Shown: positions 1 to 9,096 of the stretch, piece after piece
How positions within the stretch are numbered: position 1 is the first letter of the stretch
How the letters are laid out: each line of letters starts with the position of its first letter
Origin: Hwangdonia lutea
GTDB taxonomy: Bacteria > Bacteroidota > Bacteroidia > Flavobacteriales > Flavobacteriaceae
Reading direction: 5' to 3'
Length of the DNA stretch: 64,000 nucleotides
NCBI RefSeq assembly: GCF_032814565.1
Contig: NZ_CP136521.1
Span: forward strand, 62,001-126,000
Notes under the pieces: model-generated
Told to the model about the DNA's origin: nothing
Database searches by the model: none
Seen by the model: only the letters and a program-made list of their open reading frames with translations
Program-made: the position numbers and the translations under genes

Positions 1-21
1 ACTTCGGCTGTTATACTTTGT

Positions 22-29
22 TATATTTG
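22..29 (+). promoter_or_regulatory. -7 promoter box for the deacetylase gene
   Basis: TATATTTG matches the Bacteroidota -7 consensus TAnnTTTG and lies 22 nt before the ATG at 52. The -33 TTG would fall at about the window edge, so the promoter cannot be fully checked. Confidence 0.5.
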
Positions 30-51
30 GTTTTTAGCTAACAAAATAATC

Positions 52-2577
52 ATGCGAAAAAACCTATTTTCTATATTTATAATATTTATTTCCTGCACGT
101 TTTTACATGCTCAAAAACCCAAAACCCCTTCCTCTTCAGAGATATACCAATCTATTCAAAAACTCAATTTTTTAGGCACTGTTTTATATGTAGCGGCACA
201 TCCGGATGATGAAAATACACGCCTTATTTCATACATGTCTAACCATGTAAAAGCGCGAACAGGCTATTTATCGTTAACACGTGGCGATGGCGGGCAAAAC
301 CTTATTGGTCCAGAACTTAGAGAACTTTTAGGCGTTATACGAACCCAGGAATTATTGGCAGCAAGACGAATTGATGGCGGCGAACAGTTTTTTACTAGAG
401 CCAACGATTTTGGGTACTCCAAAGACCCGGAAGAAACTTTATCCATTTGGGACAAAAACGAGGTTTTAAGCGATGTGGTTTTGGCTATTCGTCAATTTAA
501 ACCAGACATTATTATCAACAGATTTGATCACCGAACTCCGGGTACAACGCATGGGCATCACACCAGTTCTGCCCTACTCAGTATGGAGGCTTTTGATCTT
601 GCAAACGATAAATCTGCATTTTCTGATTTACTAAAAAACGCTAGCGTCTGGCAACCAAAGCGTTTGTTTTACAACACAAGTTGGTGGCGCTATGGCAGCA
701 GGGAAGCATTCGATAAAATTGATAAAAGTAATATGATTAGTGTTGATGTTGGCACCTACTATCCACTTAAGGGTTTATCGAATAACGAAGTTGCCGCTTT
801 GGCGAGTAGCCAGCATTTATGCCAAGGTTTTGGGCGTTTATCCCAACGGGGCTCGCAAGAAGAATATATCGAATTTTTAAAAGGCGAACCTTTAACCGAT
901 GATGAAAATATTTTTGCTGGTATCGACACATCGTGGAATCGTGTAAAAGGCGGAAAAGCCATTGGTGATATTTTATATAAGGTTGAAAAAAACTTCAATT
1001 TCATTAACCCATCGCAGCATATTCCGCAATTGCTTGAAGCCTATAAACTGCTTCAAAATATTGAAGACAAACATTGGAAAACTCAAAAATCAAAAGAGTT
1101 AAAAGCTATTATTGAAATGTGCGCAGGTTTGTATTTAGAGGTTTCTGCCAATACTAATTGGGCTACACCAAACGAAAAAATCAACTTAAATATTGAAGTG
1201 TTAAACCGCAGCAATCTTCCCATAAATTTGGTGAGTTTAAACAATTCAAACGATTTAAATATTTCAAAAAATATCGCTTTAAAAAGCAATGTGAAATACA
1301 ATTTTAATGAAGTTATAAAAATCAATTCAGATGAGAATCCTACAACGCCGTATTGGTTAAGTGAAAAAGGAACTTTGGGCATGTACAAAGTAACCGACAG
1401 CAAATTAATAGGCTTGCCCGAAACACCTCGAATTTATAATGTTGACTTTAATCTTATGATTAACAATATGCCTTTAACCATCACGAAACCAATAATCCAC
1501 CGGTATTCAAAACCTGAAAAAGGCGAATTATACAAACCTTTTGAAGTCATTCCTGAAGCCTCGGCTAAAATTTCGGAAAAAGTCATCATTTTGGACAATG
1601 ATAAACAACGTGATGTTACTGTGGTTGTAAAAGCGGGAAGAGACAATCTTGAGGGCTCAGTTGAAGTTTGTCACCCAACTGATTGGAGTATTTATCCTAA
1701 AAATCAAAAAGTTAGCATAAAGCATAAAGGCGAGGAACAAACTCTTGTTTTTACCATTATTCCCCCTAAAAACGAAAGCGAAGGCTACATTAGTCCAATA
1801 GTTACAATCAACAATAATTTATACACCAAAGAACTTATCGAAATAGCTTACGATCATATTCCTTTTCAAACCGTTTTGTTGCCTAGCGAAAGCAAAATTG
1901 TTCGCTTAAATATAAAAAAGAAAGGCGAAAACATTGGCTATATTCAAGGTGCCGGCGATGTGGTGCCCGAGAGTTTACAGCAAATCGGATACAATGTTTT
2001 AACCATAAAACCAGAAGATATTAATGCCGAAACCCTTAGTAGGTTTGATGCTATTGTAGTTGGTATTCGGGCATATAATGTACTGGACGACTTGCAATTT
2101 AAGCAACAACAATTATTCGATTTTGTTAAAAATGGCGGCAATATGATTGTACAGTACAACACCAGTCGCGGTATAAAAGTTGACCAATTGGCACCTTACG
2201 AATTACAATTATCAAGAGACCGCGTCACTAACGAAAATGCCGAAGTCCGATTTATAAATCCTGATCACCCCATCCTTAACTATCCCAATAAAATCACTCA
2301 AAAAGATTTTGAAGGCTGGACGCAAGAGCGCGGTTTATATTTTCCCGGTGAATGGTCAAACGAGTTTACGCCTATCCTTTCCATGAACGATAAAAATGAA
2401 ACGCCTAAAGAAGGTAGTTTATTAGTTGCCAAATACGGTAAAGGCCATTATATATACACGGGATTAAGCTTTTTTAGGGAATTCCCCGAAGGTGTTTCCG
2501 GTGCCTACCGATTATTTGCCAATATGCTTTCTATCGGTAAAGAAGATTTAAAATTAGAAGCTAAACTAAACGATTAA
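52..2577 (+). CDS. PIG-L/LmbE family deacetylase, exported
   Basis: An 841-aa protein with an N-terminal signal peptide (about residues 1-20). The zinc-binding AHPDDE motif of LmbE-type deacetylases is at residues 49-54, followed by RGDGGQN. This family removes acetyl groups from N-acetyl-sugar or related amide substrates. The middle part is beta-rich. Residues from about 630 look like a class I glutamine-amidotransferase/ThuA-type fold (IVVGIRAYN, then a hydrophobic strand and NGGNMIVQYNT). It heads a compact run with a micro-protein, a sodium:solute symporter and a Gfo/Idh/MocA oxidoreductase, which suggests uptake and breakdown of an amino-sugar-like compound. The substrate is not visible from sequence. 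The start gives a proper signal peptide. Confidence 0.88.
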   Translation: MRKNLFSIFIIFISCTFLHAQKPKTPSSSEIYQSIQKLNFLGTVLYVAAHPDDENTRLISYMSNHVKARTGYLSLTRGDGGQNLIGPELRELLGVIRTQELLAARRIDGGEQFFTRANDFGYSKDPEETLSIWDKNEVLSDVVLAIRQFKPDIIINRFDHRTPGTTHGHHTSSALLSMEAFDLANDKSAFSDLLKNASVWQPKRLFYNTSWWRYGSREAFDKIDKSNMISVDVGTYYPLKGLSNNEVAALASSQHLCQGFGRLSQRGSQEEYIEFLKGEPLTDDENIFAGIDTSWNRVKGGKAIGDILYKVEKNFNFINPSQHIPQLLEAYKLLQNIEDKHWKTQKSKELKAIIEMCAGLYLEVSANTNWATPNEKINLNIEVLNRSNLPINLVSLNNSNDLNISKNIALKSNVKYNFNEVIKINSDENPTTPYWLSEKGTLGMYKVTDSKLIGLPETPRIYNVDFNLMINNMPLTITKPIIHRYSKPEKGELYKPFEVIPEASAKISEKVIILDNDKQRDVTVVVKAGRDNLEGSVEVCHPTDWSIYPKNQKVSIKHKGEEQTLVFTIIPPKNESEGYISPIVTINNNLYTKELIEIAYDHIPFQTVLLPSESKIVRLNIKKKGENIGYIQGAGDVVPESLQQIGYNVLTIKPEDINAETLSRFDAIVVGIRAYNVLDDLQFKQQQLFDFVKNGGNMIVQYNTSRGIKVDQLAPYELQLSRDRVTNENAEVRFINPDHPILNYPNKITQKDFEGWTQERGLYFPGEWSNEFTPILSMNDKNETPKEGSLLVAKYGKGHYIYTGLSFFREFPEGVSGAYRLFANMLSIGKEDLKLEAKLND

Positions 2578-2579
2578 AT

Positions 2580-2690
2580 ATGACAGAAGACCAACCAGAA
2601 AAACAACCTTGGCTTAAACTTTATTCTATAGTTTTAATTGCCAATGCCATATATATTTTAGTGTTTTATTTAATCATGCAAGCGTTTTAA
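2580..2690 (+). CDS. 36-aa single-span membrane peptide
   Basis: A small ORF, ATG at 2580 and TAA at 2688-2690, fits exactly between the deacetylase stop (2577) and the symporter start (2692). The product has a charged N-terminus (MTEDQPEKQPWLK) and then one hydrophobic span of about 20 residues ending MQAF. The 2-nt and 1-nt gaps on either side imply translational coupling, as in a real operon gene. It may be a small accessory subunit of the downstream symporter, by analogy with small subunits of other SSS-type carriers. That role is inferred; I do not recognise the family. Confidence 0.6.
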   Translation: MTEDQPEKQPWLKLYSIVLIANAIYILVFYLIMQAF

Positions 2691-2691
2691 T

Positions 2692-4509
2692 ATGCAAACA
2701 TTAAATTGGATTGATTGGGTTGTTTTAGCTGTTACACTATGTACCATTGTAGGTTATGGCACATGGAAAACCAGAGGTAGAGAAAGTGCGCAAGACTATA
2801 TAAAAGGCGGAAATTCAACAAAATGGTGGACCATTGGTTTATCGGTAATGGCAACTCAAGCCAGTGCTATTACCTTTTTATCTACAACGGGTCAAGCGTT
2901 TTCAGATGGGATGGGCTTTGTGCAATTTTACTTTGGTTTGCCTATTGCCATGGTTATCATATGTTTGGTTTTTATTCCGCTTTACCATCGCTTAAAAGTT
3001 TACACCGCTTACGAGTTTTTAGAAAATAGATTTGATTTAAAAACCAGAAGCCTCACCGCTATTCTGTTTTTAATCCAACGGGGTTTAGCCGCTGGTATTA
3101 CCATTTTTGCACCCGCCATTATTTTGTCGGTAGTTTTAGGTTGGAACATCACCTATCTTAATATTGCCATTGGGGCTTTGGTTATTATTTATACGGTTTC
3201 CGGTGGCACAAAAGCGGTTACGGTTACCCAAAAACAGCAAATGTTTGTCATTTTTGCGGGTATGCTTGCGGCATTGTTCATCATTTTAAATTTAATTCCA
3301 GACGATGTTTCGTTCACCAAAGCACTCGATATTGCGGGAGCAAGCGGTCGCATGGAAGTTTTAGATTTCTCCTTCGATTTAGAAAACAGATACACTGTTT
3401 GGTCCGGATTAATTGGTGGAACTTTTTTAGCATTGGCGTATTTTGGAACAGACCAAAGTCAGGTGCAACGTTATCTTTCGGCTAAATCGATGAAAGAAAT
3501 GCAAATGGGATTAATATTTAATGGACTATTAAAAGTGCCGATGCAATTCTTCATTTTATTGGTGGGCGTTATGGTATTTGTATTTTATCAATTCAATCCG
3601 GCGCCTTTAAATTTTATAGATTCTTCAACTGAAAAAGTTTTAACTTCGGAATATGCGGAACAATATCAAAATCTTCAGCAAAGGCAAAATACACTTTTCA
3701 ATGAAAAGAAAGCGTTGAGTATTCAGCTTTCAAAACACGATGATGACAAATTACGACAAGATTTATTCGTTATGGATAGTATTGAAAAAACACATCGTTT
3801 AGAGTCGAAATATTTGATAAAACGCGCCATCGATACGGCTTATGCTAACAAGTACGACAAGCTAAATACCGAGTTACTAGCCCTGGATAACAAAAAAAAC
3901 AGCGCAGCCTACAAAGCGAAAAAAGAGGAATTAAGTACGTGGTATAAAGAATCTGCAAAAGACACCCAAACCAACGACAGGGATTATATGTTCATTACTT
4001 TTATCCTTAAATATTTACCGAAAGGGTTAATTGGCTTATTGTTGGCGGTTATACTTTCGGCAGCCATGTCATCAACCGCATCCGAAATAAATGCTTTGGC
4101 AACCATTACCTCCATCGATTTATACGGTAGAAATCTAAAAGAAGAAAAGGATGAAAAGCACATGGTTAAAATCACCAAACTTTTCACTTTACTTTGGGGA
4201 ATCGTGGCCATAATCATTGCATGTTTTGCAAATCTTGCCGAAAACTTAATACAACTTGTAAACATTATCGGGTCTATATTTTACGGCAATGTTTTGGGTA
4301 TTTTTCTACTCGCGTTTTTCTTTAAATTCATTAAAGCCAATGCCGTTTTTACGGCAGCATTAATAACACAGGCTATCGTTATAATTGGTTGGTGGCTCGA
4401 TTGGATGCCTTATTTATGGCTCAACTTATTTGGTTGTGTTTTAGTGGTTTTAGTTGCTGTTTCAATTCAACTTTTACAAAAGAACAATGAAAAAATCAAC
4501 ATCAAATAA
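2692..4509 (+). CDS. Sodium:solute symporter (SSS family)
   Basis: A 605-aa integral membrane protein with the SSS pattern: N-terminal span, WWTIGLSVMATQASAITFLS at about residues 45-64, then repeated hydrophobic segments. It imports a small organic solute with Na+, probably the compound handled by the neighbouring deacetylase and oxidoreductase. A hydrophilic, Lys/Glu-rich stretch at about residues 303-430 separates two membrane segments and is probably coiled-coil. This makes the protein longer than the roughly 500-550 aa usual for the family. The reading frame is open throughout, so the insert is not a frameshift artefact. The last 23 nt overlap the next gene. Confidence 0.88.
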   Translation: MQTLNWIDWVVLAVTLCTIVGYGTWKTRGRESAQDYIKGGNSTKWWTIGLSVMATQASAITFLSTTGQAFSDGMGFVQFYFGLPIAMVIICLVFIPLYHRLKVYTAYEFLENRFDLKTRSLTAILFLIQRGLAAGITIFAPAIILSVVLGWNITYLNIAIGALVIIYTVSGGTKAVTVTQKQQMFVIFAGMLAALFIILNLIPDDVSFTKALDIAGASGRMEVLDFSFDLENRYTVWSGLIGGTFLALAYFGTDQSQVQRYLSAKSMKEMQMGLIFNGLLKVPMQFFILLVGVMVFVFYQFNPAPLNFIDSSTEKVLTSEYAEQYQNLQQRQNTLFNEKKALSIQLSKHDDDKLRQDLFVMDSIEKTHRLESKYLIKRAIDTAYANKYDKLNTELLALDNKKNSAAYKAKKEELSTWYKESAKDTQTNDRDYMFITFILKYLPKGLIGLLLAVILSAAMSSTASEINALATITSIDLYGRNLKEEKDEKHMVKITKLFTLLWGIVAIIIACFANLAENLIQLVNIIGSIFYGNVLGIFLLAFFFKFIKANAVFTAALITQAIVIIGWWLDWMPYLWLNLFGCVLVVLVAVSIQLLQKNNEKINIK

Positions 4510-5476
4510 AACCATTAATTGGGGCATTATTGGCTTAGGCAATATTGCCAATAAATTTGCCCAGGATTTGTTAACTGTTGAAAACGCCAAACTTTACGGG
4601 GTGGCATCCCGATCGTTGGAAAAAGCAACCGAATTTGCCCATAAATACCAAGCCAATATAGCCTATGGCAGTTACGAAGCTTTAGCAAAAAACCCAAATA
4701 TTGATGCTATTTACATCGCGACGCCACACGTTTTTCACAAAGAAAATACACTATTGTGTCTAGAAAACGGAATTGCTGTTTTATGTGAAAAACCTTTAGC
4801 GATGCATGCCGAGGAAGTGGAACACATGATAGCGAAAGCCAAAGAGAAAAATGTACTTTTAATGGAGGCGCTTTGGACATATTTTTTACCGCATTATCAA
4901 TTTGTATTGAATGAACTAGCCAACAAAACGTATGGAAATATTTTAAAGTTAGAAGCCGATTTTGGCTTTAAATCCGAGCATGCTAAAACCTCCCGAGTTT
5001 GGAAAAAATCATTGGGCGGTGGCAGTTTATTGGATATTGGCATCTACCCTATTTTTGCGGCACTCTCTACTTTAGGAAAACCAAAAAACATAAAAGCAGA
5101 GGCAACTTTTACTGATACCCGAGTTGACTCTAGCTGTGACATGGTGTTTGATTACGATAAAAATGTTACAGCCATTTTAAAAAGCTCTTTTTTAGAAAAC
5201 ACACCCACCGAAGCCATTTTTTATTGCGAAAACGGAACGATTAAAATCAATTCTAGATTCCACGGTCCAACTACAGTTAGTATAACCGACATAAACGGCA
5301 AGGAAAAAACCATCGATTTTAATTATAAAACCATTGGGTATAATCACGAGATCGAGCACTTCAATAATTTATTAAGAGCCGAAAAAACGGAAAGCGACAT
5401 CATGACGTTTGATTTTAGCAAACAACTTATTGAAACTTTGGATGACGTTAGAAGGACAATTGGATTGCATTATTAA
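4487..5476 (+). CDS. Gfo/Idh/MocA family oxidoreductase
   Basis: NAD(P)-dependent sugar or polyol dehydrogenase family. The Rossmann motif GIIGLGNIA is at the N-terminus, and the EKP motif (LCEKPLA), whose Lys is catalytic in the family, follows the second half of the nucleotide-binding domain. The C-terminal domain begins near GGGSLLDIGIYP, typical of Gfo/Idh/MocA proteins. An upstream in-frame ATG at 4454 exists, but it would add 11 residues unlike the family. The ATG at 4487 gives MKKSTSNKTINWGIIG and overlaps the symporter end by 23 nt. The exact substrate is unknown. Confidence 0.88.
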   Translation: MKKSTSNKTINWGIIGLGNIANKFAQDLLTVENAKLYGVASRSLEKATEFAHKYQANIAYGSYEALAKNPNIDAIYIATPHVFHKENTLLCLENGIAVLCEKPLAMHAEEVEHMIAKAKEKNVLLMEALWTYFLPHYQFVLNELANKTYGNILKLEADFGFKSEHAKTSRVWKKSLGGGSLLDIGIYPIFAALSTLGKPKNIKAEATFTDTRVDSSCDMVFDYDKNVTAILKSSFLENTPTEAIFYCENGTIKINSRFHGPTTVSITDINGKEKTIDFNYKTIGYNHEIEHFNNLLRAEKTESDIMTFDFSKQLIETLDDVRRTIGLHY

Positions 5477-5543
5477 ATCTATGATTGTAAAATTTTTCTT
5501 ATTAGATTACTCGAGGACAACTACTAGAAATAGAAAAACAACT

Positions 5544-5630
5544 TTAGCAAATAAGCGCGTTAACGATTGAACGGTCTGTTTGAGCTCCCGACGCAGGAGG
5601 AGCGAGTAGTGAAAGCGTGTTAAAACGCCC
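5544..5630. repeat. Intergenic repeat family 1, divergent copy
   Basis: This 87-nt stretch begins TTAGCAAATAAGCGCGTTA and ends AAAACGCCC. Both ends match those of the copies at 13759-13858 and 26326-26423, while the centre differs. It lies between two genes and does not look coding. Confidence 0.6.
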
Positions 5631-5681
5631 AACTTCTCGATACAATTTCGATGAAAAAATCGAAATCACTCGAAGTGACTC
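5631..5681. repeat. Intergenic repeat family 2 (CTCGA-type), copy 1
   Basis: The stretch starts ACTTCTCGATAC, contains the palindromic core TTTCGATGAAAAAATCGAAA, and ends CACTCGAAGTGAC. Related words occur at 11427-11511. It sits directly after a family 1 repeat. Its function is unknown. Confidence 0.5.
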
Positions 5682-5692
5682 AATAACATAAA

Positions 5693-5727
5693 AAAGCGCA
5701 ACCTTAAACCGTTGCGCTTTGAAATTT
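5693..5727 (-). terminator. Rho-independent terminator of the DUF2911 gene
   Basis: AAAGCGCAAC (5693-5702) and GTTGCGCTTT (5711-5720) form a perfect 10-bp stem with an 8-nt loop. Read on the minus strand, the stem is followed by a T-run, so it ends the transcript from the gene at 5760-6605. Confidence 0.8.
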
Positions 5728-5759
5728 TCTTGAAAGTCAATAACTTTAATAAGTCTCAT

Positions 5760-6605
5760 TTACATGGCACCCCATTCGGCAAGTGAGTCTTTATTCATTT
5801 TTACATAATCGGCATTTCCAGCCTTTTGTGCCGCAGCCAAAGATTTTTTAGCCGCTGCGATAGCACCTGCCTTATCGCCTGCTTTGGCGTATATTAAAGA
5901 TTTTTGTCTCAACTGCCAAAAACGAGGGTTATCGGTCATGCTCATGGCTTTATCAATCCACTCTTTAGCCTTAGCAATATCTTTTCCTTCGCTTAAATAA
6001 TAGGTTGCAGCCGCATAATAATCGTTAAACCCTGGACCATTTAAGGTCTTTTCGATAGCCGCAGAAACAGCTTTATCCGTTGGCACTGTAAACGGAACGG
6101 CTACATAGGTTTTTTCCCAAATAAATTCTAAGGTTGCACTGCTATTGGTTATGTTATTAATATCCATAGTAAACGTTTCAACATTAAAAGGAATAGGGTG
6201 TACTTTAGCAGTTACCCTAGCAGCAACTTTACTTTCATCTAACTCAGCAGGTGCGCCGCCGCCTTTATAATCGGTGTAAAAAACAACATCCCAAGCATCT
6301 GCTTGAGGAATTGTAAAAATCGCATAAGATCCCGCTTTAAGCGCTTGTCCATCAACAGCAACATCTTCACTAAACGTAATTTTTGTTCTTGCATTGGCAC
6401 CCGTACGCCACACTTTTCCGTAAGGCACTAAATCGCCAAAAACGGTTCTTCCTTTAACGCCAGGGCGCGAATAGTCTAAGTTTACGGTCGTTAACCCAAC
6501 CATTTGCTCCACTTTTGATGATGGACTTGGTTGTGGTGTTTCAATTTGCGCGTTTACCGAATAAGACATGGTAAAAGCCAATAAAATCAATAGTAGTTTT
6601 TTCAT
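5760..6605 (-). CDS. DUF2911 domain protein, exported
   Basis: A 281-aa protein with a clear signal peptide (MKKLLLILLAFTMSYSVNA). Residues of about 25-170 match the DUF2911 pattern common in Bacteroidota (VNLDYSRPGVKGRTVFGDL, GKVWRTGANA, ITFSEDV, GSYAIFTIP). The C-terminal 90 residues are Ala/Lys-rich helices that resemble tetratricopeptide pairs (AKAKEWIDKAMSM, AGAIAAAKKSLAAA). It is probably periplasmic or outer-membrane associated. The biochemical role of the family is unknown. It is a single gene with its own terminator. Confidence 0.88.
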   Translation of the reverse strand: MKKLLLILLAFTMSYSVNAQIETPQPSPSSKVEQMVGLTTVNLDYSRPGVKGRTVFGDLVPYGKVWRTGANARTKITFSEDVAVDGQALKAGSYAIFTIPQADAWDVVFYTDYKGGGAPAELDESKVAARVTAKVHPIPFNVETFTMDINNITNSSATLEFIWEKTYVAVPFTVPTDKAVSAAIEKTLNGPGFNDYYAAATYYLSEGKDIAKAKEWIDKAMSMTDNPRFWQLRQKSLIYAKAGDKAGAIAAAKKSLAAAQKAGNADYVKMNKDSLAEWGAM

Positions 6606-6741
6606 TTTTAGTTTTTATTAGTTATTTAAATAGTCATTTGCAATCCTATAAAATTAAGCAATACAAACCTTTTTATTGTTAACAAAAGCTTAAAAAAATT
6701 TTACTTATCTAATCTTCAGCATCCAAAAAAATCAAAATTTT

Positions 6742-6785
6742 TGTTTAACATTTTAATGTTTTAATTAAACATTTTTATATATTTG
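6742..6785 (+). promoter_or_regulatory. Promoter with dyad operator, upstream of the DUF2867 gene
   Basis: TGTTTAA (6742-6748), 16 nt, TTAAACA (6765-6771), 6 nt, then the -7 box TATATTTG (6778-6785). The two heptamers are exact inverted repeats. The same parts recur with identical spacing at 8348-8391. The shorter dyad TGTTTTAATTAAACA (6757-6771) lies in the 19-nt region upstream of the -7 box, where MerR-type activators bind. A MerR-type regulator is an inference; none is encoded in the window. Confidence 0.65.
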
Positions 6786-6891
6786 TCGTCAATCATTTTA
6801 ATGAATTTAAAACTTTTAGGTAAAATAGCGATGTTTCGTATTAACATTTTACTAAACTCAAATTCATGGAATTGATATCAAAACAACACAA

Positions 6892-8316
6892 ATGAAAATT
6901 CTCGTTACAGGAGCAACCGGTTATATTGGAAAACGGCTTATACCATTGTTAATCAATGAAGGGCACCAAGTTATTTGTTGCGTAAGAGACAAACTTCGTA
7001 CCGACGAAAGTTATAAAAACGAAGCGCAAATAGAAATTGTTGAAGCCGATTTTTTAAAGCCTGAAACACTCAAAACCATTCCTAAAGATATTGATGTGGC
7101 TTATTATTTAATCCACTCGATGTCCAATTCTTCCAAAGATTTTGAATCGCTTGAAGAAAAATGTGCCAAAAATTTTAAAACCATTTTAGAAACCACGAAA
7201 GTAAAACAGGTGATTTATTTAAGTGGCATAACCAATGAAGAAGAACTCTCGAAACATTTGCGTTCTAGACAAAACGTTGAACAGGTTCTAGCATCAAACC
7301 ACTACGCCACAACCATTTTTAAGGCAGGAATAATTGTGGGTTCAGGAAGCTCGTCTTTTGAAATTATTCGAGATTTGGTTGAGAAACTTCCTTTTATGAT
7401 AGCTCCAAAATGGCTAAACACCAAAACCCAACCATTGGCGGTTCGCGATGTATTGGCTTTTTTAAGTAATGCTGTGGGACAAACGAAACTATACAACAAA
7501 ACCTACGATGTTTTTGGCCCTGAAATTTTAACTTATAAGCAGCTACTGCTTCAGTTTGCCGAAGTTCGAAATCTAAAACGATACATTTTAACGGTTCCGG
7601 TAATGACACCAAAGTTATCCTCGTATTGGTTGTATTTTGTCACATCAACCTCTTATAAATTAGCCACCTCGTTGGTAGACAGTATGGGGGTTCAAATTAT
7701 TGGAAAACCCAGTAATATCAATGAAATATTAAAGGTTAATCCTTTGACTTATAAGCAAGCGGTTTCACTGGCATTCGAAAAAATTGAGCAAAATAGTATC
7801 ATTTCCAGTTGGAAGGACTCCATGGTAAGCAGCGGCAGATTGCGGAACAATTTGCATAAATACGTTAATGTGCCCAAGTATGGCTGCTTTAAAGATTATA
7901 AAGAACGTCCCGTAAAGAATCCCGAAAAAACCATAGATAAAATTTGGGCCATTGGTGGTAAAAATGGGTGGTATTATGGCTCGTTTTTATGGCGCATTCG
8001 AGGTTATATTGATAAAGCTTTTGGTGGTATCGGGTTACGCAGGGGCCGTACAAACCCCACCGAAATACATGCGGGCGACGCCCTAGATTTTTGGCGGGTT
8101 ATTTTTGCTGATAAGCCTCAACAAAAATTATTGCTTTACGCCGAAATGCGATTACCCGGTGAAGCATGGTTGGAGTTTAAAATTGAAGACCATATTTTAA
8201 AACAAACCGCCACGTTTAGACCCCGTGGTATTTGGGGGCGATTGTATTGGTATAGCGTACTTCCGTTTCACGGATTTATTTTTAAAGGCATGATAAATAA
8301 GCTCTCTGAAGCATAA
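6892..8316 (+). CDS. NAD(P)-binding reductase with DUF2867 domain
   Basis: A 474-aa protein. Residues 1-~300 form an NmrA/atypical SDR domain (MKILVTGATGYIGKRL with the GxxGxxG nucleotide-binding motif). Residues of about 330-474 match DUF2867 in character (IWAIGGKNGWYYGSFLW, then RRGRTNP and LPGEAWLEFKI). Such proteins are often found with photolyase and carotenoid or light-response genes in marine bacteria, as here. The substrate is unknown. It is transcribed from the dyad-containing promoter at 6742-6785, with a leader of about 100 nt. Confidence 0.82.
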   Translation: MKILVTGATGYIGKRLIPLLINEGHQVICCVRDKLRTDESYKNEAQIEIVEADFLKPETLKTIPKDIDVAYYLIHSMSNSSKDFESLEEKCAKNFKTILETTKVKQVIYLSGITNEEELSKHLRSRQNVEQVLASNHYATTIFKAGIIVGSGSSSFEIIRDLVEKLPFMIAPKWLNTKTQPLAVRDVLAFLSNAVGQTKLYNKTYDVFGPEILTYKQLLLQFAEVRNLKRYILTVPVMTPKLSSYWLYFVTSTSYKLATSLVDSMGVQIIGKPSNINEILKVNPLTYKQAVSLAFEKIEQNSIISSWKDSMVSSGRLRNNLHKYVNVPKYGCFKDYKERPVKNPEKTIDKIWAIGGKNGWYYGSFLWRIRGYIDKAFGGIGLRRGRTNPTEIHAGDALDFWRVIFADKPQQKLLLYAEMRLPGEAWLEFKIEDHILKQTATFRPRGIWGRLYWYSVLPFHGFIFKGMINKLSEA

Positions 8317-8347
8317 TAAGTTTTTCTTATAGCTTAATAAATATTTC

Positions 8348-8391
8348 TGTTTAATTTTTAAAAAAATACGTTAAACGTTTTTTTATATTTG
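8348..8391 (+). promoter_or_regulatory. Promoter with dyad operator, upstream of the small-gene/photolyase run
   Basis: TGTTTAA (8348-8354), 16 nt, TTAAACG (8371-8377), 6 nt, TATATTTG (8384-8391). Spacing is identical to the element at 6742-6785, so the two transcripts are probably co-regulated. The leader to the ATG at 8463 is about 65 nt. Confidence 0.65.
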
Positions 8392-8462
8392 TAATATATC
8401 GTTAAAACTGGTTGAAATATGCCATACTATTTTAACAATTAAACAATTTAAAGACAAGAATT

Positions 8463-8687
8463 ATGGATTTAATCAATAGAGCACTAGAGTTTGAACAACG
8501 TAAAATGAGATCGCTATCAACGAGCGATAGAGTTAAAATTTCAAGAGAAGCAAAAGCGTTAATTTTAGACTTAAACCAAGTATATAAAATAAAGAAGGAC
8601 GAAAAAATCATGGACATCATGAAACGCTTAACGGCTATTAAACGAAAAGTAGAAAAGCGCTTAAAAGGAGCGCCATTAACCGCCTAA
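8463..8687 (+). CDS. Small basic helical protein, paralogue 1
   Basis: 74 aa, rich in Lys/Arg and predicted helical. It is a clear paralogue of the product of 8857-9072: both contain xALEFEQRK, SSREVK/SREAK, LILxLNxVYK, and end in MDxMKRLTxIKxKxEKRLKG. No enzyme motif, signal peptide or membrane span is visible, so it should be cytosolic. It is the first gene after the dyad promoter. I do not recognise a named family. Confidence 0.75.
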   Translation: MDLINRALEFEQRKMRSLSTSDRVKISREAKALILDLNQVYKIKKDEKIMDIMKRLTAIKRKVEKRLKGAPLTA

Positions 8688-8856
8688 TTTTTTAATCATT
8701 AATGATTTTAGAAACCGTTTTGAGTAAAAAATATTAAATTTTAGATAATATTTCTCTCTAAAAATCAGAAATGACTCAGATTTTATTATATTGTCGAATT
8801 GTGAAATTCTATCACAATTTCACACCTATATAATTCAAGATAAAAGATTAAAAAAT

Positions 8857-9072
8857 ATGGAGATTATTGATAAAGCTTTAGAGTTCGAGCAACGCAAACA
8901 CACTTTTAAAACTACCAGTGAGCGTATTGAATCGTCTAGAGAGGTTAAAGATTTAATATTAAGTTTAAACGCCGTTTATAAAGAAAATAAAGATCCTGAA
9001 ATAATGGATTTAATGAAACGCCTAACGGTTATTAAACAAAAAATCGAAAAAAGGCTCAAGGGCAGGCCATAA
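8857..9072 (+). CDS. Small basic helical protein, paralogue 2
   Basis: 71 aa from the ATG at 8857 (MEIIDKALEFEQRK). The frame is open upstream to a TTG at 8791, but similarity to paralogue 1 starts only at 8857, so the ATG is preferred. It ends MDLMKRLTVIKQKIEKRLKG, nearly the same as the preceding gene. The pair looks like an old tandem duplication. The next gene follows after 24 nt, which places it in the stress-gene run. Function unknown. Confidence 0.75.
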   Translation: MEIIDKALEFEQRKHTFKTTSERIESSREVKDLILSLNAVYKENKDPEIMDLMKRLTVIKQKIEKRLKGRP

Positions 9073-9096
9073 AACAAAAGATGCCCTGAAACCATT

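Noticed and set aside
3598-3982. A frameshift or foreign domain in the symporter
   Set aside because: The reading frame is continuous and membrane spans resume in the expected order after the insert, so I treat it as a natural insert.
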